From NCBI GenBank assembly GCA_028554755.1, contig JAPTOF010000006.1:17483001-17547000 (forward strand): a stretch of DNA of 64,000 nucleotides. Reading direction: 5' to 3'. This document shows, in pieces, positions 10,233 through 19,805 of the stretch (positions are counted from its first letter, which is position 1; each line of letters opens with the position of its first letter). The notes beneath the pieces are model-generated. The model saw only the letters and a list, made by a program, of their open reading frames with translations, did no database searches and was not told the origin of the DNA. The position numbers and the translations under genes were made by a program. Origin of the DNA: Cordia subcordata. Lineage: Eukaryota > Streptophyta > Magnoliopsida > Boraginales > Cordiaceae.

Positions 10233-11842
10233 GATATGGTACAGGTCAAAGGCACTCAGATGCCTAAGTTAATAGAGATGATTAAAAGTTATGGAGAAGG
10301 AAGGCTGTATCTAGAAAAAGTGGCTTACCATCTTTGGAGTGTGAGTGGCCTATTTATAAGATTTGCTCAAGGACACGTGTTGAGGGACACGTGTCATCAA
10401 GTAGATTGTGTCGATCCTCAAGTGGTGGCCAACCGTTGGTACATCAGAGCTGCTGGCCTTACTGGTCTGAGCAAACTCAAGAGGTGTGTGGGGGTAGGTG
10501 ACCTGAGACTCCCACAGAGTATTATATGGGTAGACTTGATAGAAGAGTAACCTGATGTTCCAGGGTAGACCCAATCCTTATCACCCTCATTATCAAAACA
10601 TAAGGTAAGCATATAATAATGCTAACACTTTCTATAATGGCTTTGACATAATTCTGTATTGGCTTCATTAGCGCATATGGAACATATGGTACTTTCCCCT
10701 TTTTGAAATGGAGGAGGTAGAGAAATATGCCTCTAAGATTTTGAGTGGTTAGTTAGCACATTTTATACATTATGTCTTGCCTGTAATATTAGTGGGTAAT
10801 GCTTGTTTTTGGCAGGAACCCTTTGATTAGTTGACTTGGCCTTTAGACAGAAGGTACTCTATGTCAAGGGTGCAAGGTTATTGACAGTTATGCATCCCCT
10901 TCTACCCAAGGCATTAATGGTAAAGAGATATTAGGGTTTGCAAAAGGAATTGAAAGTGCTAGAGGTCGATTTGGCTCTTAAAGAAACTCCCCAACCCATA
11001 GAATAGGATATCATAAAGGAGGTGATGGCTCAAACCTCAAAGCAAAATTCAACTGGCTATTAGACATTTCACCATGGCTAAAGAACGTTTCTTGATAAGT
11101 ATTCTTTATCTTAGCATTTGTTCTAGTAGAATTATCCATTGGTGAAAGAGACTTCTTTTCAGATTCTATTTGACCTATTGAAGGGCTTGTCATTTGCCTC
11201 AAATGAGTTTAGAGGTTCTCTCAGAGCAGGATATCCCCCTAAGATTCTAACTAGCTTTTCATTTATTTGATTATATTGTTTGACCATAGGCTCAAGTTGC
11301 ACTACAACTTATTTAACCAAACTCTTACTTAATGCCAAGATTGTCCTAGATGGTACCTAAAAGAAAATCTTAAGCTAGCAATCTTCTTTTTCTTGGTTTT
11401 TGGGATTAAAGGGAGCTTGACTAAAAGAAACACTAGATTAAACTAAACTAAAAGGAAAAGGAAAGGGAAAGCAGTGGTAACAAGTTAAGCTAGGAGGGAA
11501 ACTAGCAAATGGAATGGATTAGGGTGACTTCCACTTGACTTTGGGTGATTCTATACTTGAATGCTATGGGATTTGGGTAATTGTTTAACCATTAGGGGTC
11601 GTTCCATACTAGAATTCTTTTTACATACATAATTTACTCCTGGGACTCAGTACGGTACCATCCCTACATGCTGGCTCCTAGAGTACAGCATGGTCCTTAT
11701 GACTTAGGGCCTTAGGGTTGACCAACTAGCTTTCTAGGTGACTTAGATTGAACTTGCCATAGTGCTTAAACCATTGGCTGGGTTTAAAGCCAAGACCTAG
11801 TATCGCTATGAATGACTAAACCTACCTGGAAACTTACTGCCT
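10233..11842 (-). mobile_element. Mixed retroelement segment in LTR C: D-family LTR promoter part plus Athila-type U5 part (minus strand)
   Basis: On minus, the low-coordinate end resembles the LTR at the 5' end of element D: TATA box TTATAAATAGGCC (10348-10360), two CACGTG boxes just upstream (10374-10379 and 10388-10393), then a leader running to 10233. The high-coordinate end, read minus from about 11840 to 11340, is the R/U5 half of an Athila LTR, including the hairpin TTGGCT...AGCCAA at about 11770-11795. Between them, minus frames near 11200-11340 resemble a short gag-like stretch (QLEPMVKQYNQINEKL). The whole segment is repeated at 25221-28696. Exact borders between pieces are not resolved. 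Confidence 0.6.
10348..10395 (-). promoter_or_regulatory. TATA box with two G-boxes in a D-family LTR
   Basis: On minus: GACACGTGTC (10386-10395), a second CACGTG (10374-10379), then TTATAAATAGGCC (10348-10360). The arrangement is kept in the second copy (25336-25381). Confidence 0.6.
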
Positions 11843-12076
11843 AGGAACGAGTTTAGCAAACGAAAGCAGCACCAAACCAGCCTTTTTTTCTCCTCTTATT
11901 CGTCCTTCCTTTTCACACACAAAATCTCATTTTCTCACATACATACTCTCATACATTCACACATAACAGGTGAATTTTTAAGGCTAATCTGGGGGTTCAA
12001 AAAGGCAAATTCCGACAAGCTTTTCTGCAAGAAAAATTGCAGAAATTAGTCTGAAAAGCTACAAAAACAAGAGATT
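11843..12076 (+). repeat. Direct repeat of LTR C sequence, copy 2
   Basis: Repeats 9980-10232. From 12077 onward the sequence continues as the rest of LTR C (12077-12912), so the LTR resumes here. Confidence 0.85.
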
Positions 12077-12912
12077 TTTCTTTTTCCTTTCTTTGAGCTT
12101 ACTTTCTACTAGTTAGTGTTATATAAATACATTAATTGTGTGCCTATTTTTGCAGGTTTTGAGGCTATTTTGGGGTGTAAAGGTGAGCTAAATTGGTGCA
12201 GAATTTTTGTAAAAAACTACTGTAAACTTGGGATTCTTTTTGAAATTTGTGTTTTAGAGACAGATTTGTGCAAAATTGAAACGAGAAGAGGTTCAAAGCT
12301 TGAGATTTAATTTCTTGGACATGGAATTGATTTTTATGAGATTAAATTTTAGTTTTGCACTCTCTTTTAGCATGTTGAACTAATTGTTTTAGGCTAGGGT
12401 TGGATTATAGATTATGTTATGGCTTAGTGTTGAATTTTGACTTTTTATGGATTTTGTGAGGCATGTTGATTGCATAACTTGTGGAGAATTGTAGATGACT
12501 TTAATATAACATGTCTATGTGTTTGTTGAAAGTCCCAAGAGAGTTTATGCATGCTTGTTTTGTAATTGTTTATGATTATTGGTCTTGTGCTTAGCATGAA
12601 ACATTGTTAATGTGTGAGCCATGATCTATTGCTTACTAGATTTGCTAATTGCACTTGAATAGGCGTAAGATTAATTGGTTTCATCCTTAGTTTGAAGCAC
12701 AATTAATGGTGTGCCTTAATCAACTTGGATTAGTCAAATCACTTAGGTGTTGGTGTAGTTGTAAAGTCTTAATTAGTAGAACAAACCTATGCTCTAAAAA
12801 GGGCTCGTTTGGGGATAGGAGTGCACCTTTAATTAAGGGTAATGAGGCTAGCTAATAGACTAAGGCATTAGAGCAATTGATTACCCACGATCCATAGTTA
12901 GTTAACCCAATC

Positions 12913-14519
12913 TGATGTGTGTCATTTGTGCATGTTTGCATCTAGTTTTTGCATGCATATTTAAAGGTGTTTAGAGTATAATTGAGTGCACTTAGTACAA
13001 AGTTTATGCATATTTGTTAATATTTGTACATAATGTATTTAGGTGCATAAATACTATACTAAGTGTTATATTCCATGTTTTAGGAGTGTTTTGGAAGGGT
13101 TCAAGCTTATGCGAGGAAGAAATGAGCTAACGGATGAAGACCGAAAGAAAAGAAATAAAGAAGATATCATTCTAATCCAGCCGGTCGACCGTCTAGGTCG
13201 ACCCGCCGCTCCAGAGAATAAAAGATTTGAAGCCGGTCGAGTGCCTCAAGAAGCCGGTCGACCGGCCAGGTCGACCGGCCATTCCAGAGAGCATCATGAT
13301 TGAAGACGGTCCAGCAAGAAAGAGGAGCCGGTCGACCGGCTGTGCGCTGAAGAAATCCATAAAAAGCTCGTTTCAGCACATTTTCGAGGAGAAACTTTTA
13401 TTTCTTAAATCCTAATAAACCCTAATCCTTTACCTACTTCACAAAACACCCTAAACCACCATCTAAACCCCACACCAAGCTAGGATTGAAGCATTAAACA
13501 AAGATTTGAAGGATTTGTATGGATTTGGAAGCAAGAATATTGGGAAGTTCTTCTTGTTCTTTCTCTATTTCTTGTAAATATGTTGCTAGATTAGGCTAGA
13601 TTTAGGTTGATTGTTGTTGTATATTAGATTAGGGCTTTGAATAATGGATTTGTGTAGATCTTTGGCTCTTAATACATGTTTATTTACATAAATTTATGGC
13701 ATGATTCAATATGTCTATGTATTGGAAATCAAACATGTCTATGTGTTTGTTAAAATGCCTAAGTGAATATGCATGTGTTATTTGTGCTTCAAATGCTCTT
13801 ATCTACTTATATGGGTGATGTGATTGTACTTAATCTCATGGCTTTGCTTAGTAGAGTAGGCTTTAGCTTTAAATCCAGCTAATATGTTACATGCTATGCT
13901 TAGTCGAGTTTAGGTGCTAGTCCTTGGCTTTAAATCCAGCCAAGCAGATAAGTTAACCTAGACTAGAGTATCCCTTACCCACGTTAGTGTTGGTTAATTG
14001 AGCGTTAATGTCACGTAGTGTTTAGGTGCTAGTCCTTGGCTTTAAATCCAGCCAAGAGGATAAGTTCTAAGCACGGATTGTGTAGGCTAAGAGGGATTGG
14101 CCCTTAGCTTTAAATCCAGCTAACGGGTTGAACCACTAGTATTGGTTAAGAGAGCCCCCGATCAACACAACGGCAATAGAAGTCCCGAGCCTTAGATAGA
14201 CATCATCTGTTATCATAGCCCAAGTCTTGTTACAATGCAATCGCCCTAGGCCCCCTTCTTCTTTATTAGTGTTTTCTTCCTTAGTTTGGTTCCCCTAAGT
14301 TCCTCCATAGATTAGTTTTTTTTTATTTTCCTTTTTCCGAGCTCCCTTCCATCCTAAAGTAAGTACACACACGCGCGTAACTAGTTTAAGGCACCCGAGC
14401 ACATAGAGACTAAACCAAGGTAGCCTCCCTATGGATTCGACCCCGCACTTGCATACACTGTACTACACACGTCCTGTGCACTTGCGGGCTATTTAGGCTT
14501 GTGCTCAAATAGCGTATCA
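12913..14519 (+). repeat. 5' LTR of element A2
   Basis: TGATGTG...GCGTATCA. It holds the GTCGACCGGC palindrome array (13179-13342), a TATA-like CATAAAAAG near 13350, and four hairpins: stems at 13863/13877, 13924/13938, 14036/14050 and 14104/14118, each with loop TTAAATCC. Confidence 0.93.
13179..13342 (+). promoter_or_regulatory. GCCGGTCGACCGGC palindrome array in U3 of A2 5' LTR
   Basis: Four or five copies or half-copies of the self-complementary motif GCCGGTCGACCGGC and its variant TAGGTCGACCGGCC occur in 160 bases, ending a few bases upstream of the TATA-like sequence. It is far more GC-rich than its surroundings. The same array, at varying decay, is in the solo LTR (7150-7275), the A2 3' LTR (18133-18318) and the minus-strand LTR at 32735-32925. 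A role as promoter-proximal element is inferred from position only. Confidence 0.7.
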
Positions 14520-14525
14520 AGTTCT

Positions 14526-14543
14526 TGGCGCCATTGCCGGGGA
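14526..14543 (+). promoter_or_regulatory. Primer binding site of element A2
   Basis: TGGCGCCATTGCCGGGGA, six bases after the 5' LTR end (AGTTCT spacer). It closely matches the Athila-family primer binding site and marks where minus-strand DNA synthesis would start. Confidence 0.88.
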
Positions 14544-14695
14544 GGCAACGTTTGTTTGGTTTCTTAGTTTTTGTGTGTCTTAGCTTGTTACGTGTTGTTT
14601 TATCTTTTCTTTCATGTTTTTATTATTTTGATTAATAAAAAAAATTCAAAAAAATTGTTGAGCATTGTGAAGAGGTTTACTTGTGTTAATTAATC

Positions 14696-16657
14696 ATGAA
14701 TGATCCTAATGCATCATGGTGGTCACTTGTATTCTCTTCCCCACCACCCAAACGTGTTCCCATTGCATGTCTCATTTGTGGAAGTTTTATACATCCAACG
14801 GTTTTCTGTCCCTATGAAAATTCCCCACCTAGGGCTAGTGCTAACTATGACCCCCATAGTCGTGCATCATCTCATATATCTTCATTTAGAAAGCATGACT
14901 ATAGGGATGCATATTCTTGTTATTACAATATATGTGGAAGTCGTTCTCATGATTCCAATACTTTCCCTACCTCCCATCCTTATCCCCGATTGCATGCTAC
15001 ATCCTATGTCCCTAGCAATCATATGCCCATGCATGCATCTTCATCATATTATCATGAATCTAGGGAGCAACATCATGCATTTTCATATTGGGGTCAAGAT
15101 GACTCTTCATTCAGTACACCTCCTTGCATTGATAGTTCATCCTTCCCATCATCTTTTCCCACCCACCCATCCTCCGAGTCATATAATGGTTGTGCTTATA
15201 GTGGCCCTAATCAAGATATTTACCATTTTCACTCGGTTGAACCTTCTTCTGTTATGTCCACACTCTCGGAGCAATTAGATCAAATGCTTGAGCAATCCCA
15301 ATCTCTTCTCCAATCTAATCAAGAGAAACTAGAGAGTTTTAAGCGAGAATCCAAATCACTAAGAGAGCGCTTGAAGAGAATGGCTGAGAGTACGCAACTC
15401 ATTAGTGAGACTTTGGAGATACCCTTAGAGCGAGTTGAAGGGATAGAGATGAGACCTAACAATGAGGTGACTAGGGGTGAAAAAGATGATGCGATGGAGA
15501 GACAATTAGAAAGAGAGATTGATGGAGAGTTCACATCATGTAGTGAGGATGAGAATGAGCTTGATGATAATTTGGTTCTTGATGATTCTTATGGATATGT
15601 TTTAGAGGAAATAGTACCTTGTCCTTCTAAGCTTTCAACGTCTTCCATTGAGTCACGTGAGCCTTTTCTTCCTCCTCATCCCACACATTCTGCACACGTG
15701 GAGGTTGAGTGTCATGATCATAGCACTCATTTGCATTTTGAGTATACATTTAGGGAGTCTACGTTACACACCTCCCTTGAGCATTCATGCATGCATGACC
15801 TGGAATCCGTTGAGTCCCCATTGTCCCCTCTATATGTGTATGCCCCTTATAAAGAGCATGATGATGAGATGACACCCACTAGTGATGAATGTATTGATGA
15901 ATTTAAAGAGACTGTAGCTAGTGAAGGTTTAAAGTCATCCATTGGGGAAACCAAGACATCAATTTTGGAGATTTTAGATGATAGGTTTCTTGGAGTTAAG
16001 AATCATGATGTTGAAGAGAATAGCAACTCTAAGAAGACACATAAGAAAGGAATTGATGTGCTTGGAAGAATGATCTATGGGTCTCTTTGGATGTTTGATG
16101 ATTCATTGATGGAAATAGAGCCTATTAATATTGAATCCACCCTTCGTGAGGAGTTAGAACGACCTAGGCTTGATCATGTTATATCTTGTGGAGAAGAAAA
16201 GTGTAGTACATCCACCTCCTATATCATTGCTCCTTCTTCTCCAAATGTCGTTCCAACCCCCATTTCCCATTCCATTGAGTCTTCCTTTTTGGAGCTCATG
16301 TTTGTGCCTTCATGCATAGGACATTTTCATCTAGGGTTAGAAAGCACGTTTCCCATGTTGCATGCATTAGACCTATCTTTAACCTATGGGGAAAGTGCAT
16401 TCCTAGCCCTTGATTATGAGAAGAAGGCATTGGGGTGGCTAATTAAAGAGCAAGCGGGACATGATTCTTCACGTTTGAGCATGCTTCATTCCACACTTGT
16501 GCATTCATTTGATATTTTAGGGTGGGATCTTGAAAAGGGGTGCATCATGCATTCATTGCCCCAACCTTTAGTGCATGACCCTTTTCCCTCTACATTCTGT
16601 GCTTTGATGATTATCCGGCAATTTGTGCCACGCAACTTTAAACATATTTTACTCTAA
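14696..16657 (+). CDS. Intact 653-aa zinc-knuckle protein of a pol-less Athila element
   Basis: The sole ORF of A2, uninterrupted for 653 codons. Residues 25-38 (C-x2-C-x4-H-x4-C: C25, C28, H33, C38) form a perfect retroviral-type CCHC zinc knuckle. A second knuckle at 77-90 is degenerate: Y77, C80, H85 and F90, where the homologous remnant in element B keeps the first and last Cys. A Ser/His/Pro-rich stretch follows to about 185, then a probable coiled coil (about 187-245, Leu- and Arg/Glu-rich). A long acidic, probably disordered part (about 250-560) has the block DDSYGYVLEE, and the C-terminal part (about 565-653) has the segment LALDYEKKALGWLIKEQ shared with B. No capsid, protease or RT motif is visible. 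Knuckles suggest nucleic-acid binding; I infer a Gag/nucleocapsid-like packaging role, but the knuckle is at the wrong end for a normal Gag. The stop is followed directly by the Athila post-pol sequence (16660-16705). Confidence 0.8.
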   Translation: MNDPNASWWSLVFSSPPPKRVPIACLICGSFIHPTVFCPYENSPPRASANYDPHSRASSHISSFRKHDYRDAYSCYYNICGSRSHDSNTFPTSHPYPRLHATSYVPSNHMPMHASSSYYHESREQHHAFSYWGQDDSSFSTPPCIDSSSFPSSFPTHPSSESYNGCAYSGPNQDIYHFHSVEPSSVMSTLSEQLDQMLEQSQSLLQSNQEKLESFKRESKSLRERLKRMAESTQLISETLEIPLERVEGIEMRPNNEVTRGEKDDAMERQLEREIDGEFTSCSEDENELDDNLVLDDSYGYVLEEIVPCPSKLSTSSIESREPFLPPHPTHSAHVEVECHDHSTHLHFEYTFRESTLHTSLEHSCMHDLESVESPLSPLYVYAPYKEHDDEMTPTSDECIDEFKETVASEGLKSSIGETKTSILEILDDRFLGVKNHDVEENSNSKKTHKKGIDVLGRMIYGSLWMFDDSLMEIEPINIESTLREELERPRLDHVISCGEEKCSTSTSYIIAPSSPNVVPTPISHSIESSFLELMFVPSCIGHFHLGLESTFPMLHALDLSLTYGESAFLALDYEKKALGWLIKEQAGHDSSRLSMLHSTLVHSFDILGWDLEKGCIMHSLPQPLVHDPFPSTFCALMIIRQFVPRNFKHILL

Positions 16658-17866
16658 CATTGGCGCCCGGCTAGAGGCGTTAAATCCAGCGCTACTAGGA
16701 GGCACCCTAGCTTGTTCATATTTTTCTTGTTTTTCTTGTATTTATTTGCTTTTGCCTTTGTATATAGTAGATTAGTTTTCTTGTACTAATTCTTGCTGTG
16801 TACATAATAGATTATATTGCTTTTGTTTATCTTACCTTTTTATATTTTAGGATTTCTTTTGTTTATTTTCGTTCTTAGTAGGTTAGATTTTTACTCCCTT
16901 ACTTGTTCTTGCTCCTTTCCTTCATTTGTGCATCAATCCCTTACCCCGTGTTTACATCCTTGTTTATCATTTCAAATGTCAATGTGAGCTTGCATAGCAT
17001 ATCTTCTAATCTCTTTTTTTTTTTTTTTTGAGCATTAGTGCTTTCCACAAAAGATAGAGGCTAGTAGATCATTGGATTGTCTTTAGCATTTGCGGACTAC
17101 ATGGAAACAAGGTTGTATCTGTCCATCTTTTACTTGTCCTTATCTATCCCTCTCTGCATTCCTCATATGTATTTCATGTTGATTGCTTGTCGTGTGGTTT
17201 TGTGATTTTTGCTTGAGGACAAGCAAAGTTTAGGTTTGGGGGTGTGGTTGCTCATTTATTGTTTATATCATATTTGGGATAGATTTGCTTGCCTCTTCTT
17301 TTTCCTTTCTTTTTGTTCTATTTATGTATTGAAAAAAAAAACAAACAAACAAAAACAAAAAAAAAATGAGAAAAAAAAAAGAGAGCCAAAAGGCAACAAA
17401 AAGATTGAAAAGTGAAGTATGTTGAATAAATGTCAAGTGACATAATGTCAAGTTGACACAAGTATCTCTTTTCTTCTTTCATGTGTTATGAATAAGGCTC
17501 TTACGTCAATGTGAGCCATTGTGATGTATCTTCTCTTTCTTGTATCTTTGGGGCTAAGTGCATATTGGAGGCCATGTTAGTTGATAGAGCACGAAGTATC
17601 AACATTCCGAGTGCGTGAGTTGGAATCCTAAGTTTGTGGTGGTTCTAGCTACTTGGTGACATTCCTAAGAGGTGTGAGACCCCTTTGTGATCAAAGGGAG
17701 GATCCGAAAAAGACTAGGGAAGCCCTTACATGAAAAGAATGACCCCTTGTACCCCTTGGATGCGAAAAGATAGCAAGTCAATGCAATTGGCAACTCTTTG
17801 AAAAGCATGAGGATAGACTTCATTTGGGCTTGCTTGAGGACAAGCAAGGGGAAGGTTTGGGGGTGT
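16658..17866 (+). other. Athila 3' non-coding region of element A2
   Basis: No gene seen. It starts with the post-pol block of Athila elements (TTAAATCCAGCGCTACTAGG at about 16680, then AGGCACCC). It contains the hairpin TTGCTTGAGGACAAGCAA followed by a G-rich purine stretch (17209-17245), an A-rich tract (17330-17400), and a second copy of the hairpin and polypurine stretch abutting the LTR (17830-17866). The A-rich tract recurs at the same place in B (20995-21120) and F (48950-49050). Confidence 0.75.
17848..17866 (+). promoter_or_regulatory. Polypurine tract of element A2
   Basis: GGGGAAGGTTTGGGGGTGT directly before the 3' LTR (TGATGTG at 17867). This is the expected plus-strand primer position. 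A near copy lies 620 bases upstream after 17226. Confidence 0.75.
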
Positions 17867-19493
17867 TGATGTGTGTCATTTGTGCATGTTTGCATCTAGT
17901 TTTTGCATGCATATTTAAGGGTGTTTAGAGTATAATTGAGTGCACTTAGTACAAAGTTTATGCATATTTGTTAATATTTGTACATAATGTATTTAGGTGC
18001 ATAAATACTATACTAAGTGTTATATTCCATGTTTTAGGAGTGTTTTGGAAGGGTTCAAGCTTATGCGAGGAAGAAATGAGCTAACAGATGAAGACCGGAA
18101 GAAAAGAAATAAAGAAGAGATCATTCTGATCCAGCCGGTCGACTTAGAATAAGAGCCGGTCGACCGTCTAGGTCGACCAGCCGCTCCAGAGAATAAAAGA
18201 TTTGAAGCCGGTTGAGTGCCTCAAGAAGCCGGTCGACCGGCTAGGTCGACCGGCCATTCCAGAGAGCATCATGATTGAAGACGGTCGAGCAAGAAAGAGG
18301 AGCCGGTCGACCAGCTGTGCGCTGAAGAAATCCATAAAAAGCTCGTTTCAGCACATTTTCGAGGAGGAACTTTTATTTCTTAAATCCAAATAAACCCTAA
18401 CCCTTTACCTACTTCACAAAACACCCTAAACCACCATCTAAACCCCACACCAAGCTAGGATTGACGCATTAAACAAAGATTTGAAGGATTTGTATGGATT
18501 TGGAAGCAAGAATATTGGGAAGTTCTTCTTGTTCTTTCTCTATTTCTTGTAAATATGTTGCTAGATTAGGCTAGATTTAGGGTTGATTGTTGTTGTATAT
18601 TAGATTAGGGCTTTGAATAATGGATTTGTGTAGATCTTTGGCTCTTAATACATGTTTATTTACATAAATTTATGGCATGATTCAATATGTCTATGTATTG
18701 GAAATCAAACATGTCTATGTGTTTGTTAAAATGCCTAAGTGAATATGCATGTGTTATTTGTGCTTCAAATGCTCTTATCTACTTATATGGGTGATGTGAT
18801 TGTACTTAATCTCGTGGCTTTGCTTAGTAGAGTAGGCTTTAGCTTTAAATCCAGCTAATAGGTTACATGCTATGCTTAGTCGAGTTTAGGTGCTAGTCCT
18901 TGGCTTTAAATCCAACCAAGCGGATAAGTTAACCTAGACGTATCCCTCACCCACGTTAGTGTTGGTTAATTGAGCCTTAATGTCACATAGTGTTTAGGTG
19001 CTAGTCCTTGGCTTTAAATCCAGCCAAGAGGATAAGTTCTAAGCACGGATTGCGTAGGCTAGGAGGGATTGGCCCTTAGCTTTAAATCCAGCTAACGGGT
19101 TGAACCACTAGTATTGGTTAAGAGAGCCCCCGATCAACACAATGGCAATAGAAGTCCCGAGCTGTAGATAGACATCATCTGTTATCATAGCCCAAGTCTT
19201 GTTGCAATGCAATCGCCCTAGGTCCCCTTCTTCTTTATTAGTGTTTCCTTCCTTAGTTTGGTTCCCTTAAGTTCCTCCATAGATTAGTTTTTTTTTTTAT
19301 TTTCCTTTTTCCGAGCTCCCTTCCATCCTAAAGTAAGTACACACACGCACGTAGCTAGTTTAAGGCACCCGAGCACATAGAGACTAAACCAAGGTAGCCT
19401 CCCTGTGGATTCGACCCCGCACTTGCACACACTGTACTACACACGTCCCGTGCACTTGCGGGCTATTTAGGCTTGTGCTTAAATAGCGTATCA
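17867..19493 (+). repeat. 3' LTR of element A2
   Basis: Near-identical to 12913-14519. It has one extra ~20-base unit in the palindrome array (about 18139-18160). Hairpins are kept, apart from one mismatch in the second (AACCAA at about 18914). Several differences are C-to-T or G-to-A at CG sites, as expected of methylated LTRs. Confidence 0.93.
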
Positions 19494-19805
19494 CAATCAC
19501 TAGCTGAACATAGGAAGTAATCCTACCCTAGTTTGTTTCCCATCATCGAATTCCCCTAGTCGATCCCAGTTACTTTCTTCTCATTTGTTTTCCATTTACT
19601 TTTAGTTTAATTTGTGCACTTTAGTTTCAATAGGATAGTTTAGAGTTCCTTTCAATTCAAATTTTGAAAAAATCTCAAAAATAATTCCGTTTCTCCACGT
19701 ACTTAATCTAGGACTCATAGTACTTAGAACCATAGTTAGAGGCTTCCCTGAGGAGACAATACCCGTATTCTTGCACACACTACACTATTTTTTAAAACAA
19801 TTTTA

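Larger units (their letters stand above)
12913..19493 (+). mobile_element. Complete pol-less Athila-type element A2
   Basis: 6581 bases, flanked by perfect CAATC duplications (12908-12912 and 19494-19498). The LTRs are 12913-14519 (1607 bases) and 17867-19493 (1627 bases). They differ at roughly two percent of positions in the stretches I compared, plus a ~20-base unit in the palindrome array. The internal region is only 3347 bases: PBS, one intact 653-codon ORF, an Athila 3' region and a polypurine tract. There is no protease, RT, RNase H or integrase, so it must rely on enzymes from other elements. It resembles the gag-only non-autonomous elements known in plants (TR-GAG), but its ORF has no recognisable capsid domain. 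It is absent from the equivalent site in the second block (about 29766), so it inserted after that duplication. Confidence 0.92.
9346..19805 (+). mobile_element. Athila-type LTR C (solo LTR, interrupted by further insertions)
   Basis: Starts TGATGTAAATG at 9346 and ends ...TTAAAACAATTTTA at 19805. Flanks TGACT (9341-9345) and TGACC (19806-19810) are a near-perfect target duplication, and removing the segment rejoins the B ORF. Its sequence matches the 3' LTR of element F (49635-51501), so it is the same LTR subfamily. LTR-derived parts are 9346-10232, 12077-12912 and 19499-19805, about 2.0 kb in all. It is interrupted by a block of other retroelement pieces (10233-11842), a repeat of its own sequence (11843-12076) and element A2 (12913-19493). 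Confidence 0.8.

Noticed and set aside
10197..10612. Open frames in the D-family LTR piece, repeated at 25188-25538
   Set aside because: The frame is kept between the copies only because they are recent duplicates; it spans a TATA box and G-boxes on the other strand and the transcript leader.
11011..11202. Minus 63-codon frame, repeated at 27866-28048
   Set aside because: No recognised domain; conservation reflects the duplication. It may be decayed gag, but I could not support that.
13179..13342. Regularly spaced palindromic repeats as a CRISPR-like array
   Set aside because: Spacing is irregular, the setting is a plant LTR, and there are no cas genes.
13043..13415. Open frames over the palindrome array (Arg/Pro/Gly-rich)
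   Set aside because: They are translations of GTCGACCGG repeats inside an LTR promoter and differ between the two LTRs of the element.
14700..15278. Open frame overlapping the 653-codon ORF in another frame
   Set aside because: It is a shadow of the real frame: repetitive His/Ile/Leu composition and no motifs, whereas the other frame carries the zinc knuckles.
17209..17451. Lys/Asn-rich frames around the A-rich tract
   Set aside because: Low-complexity translations of poly(A); the same tract occurs in three elements without a conserved frame.
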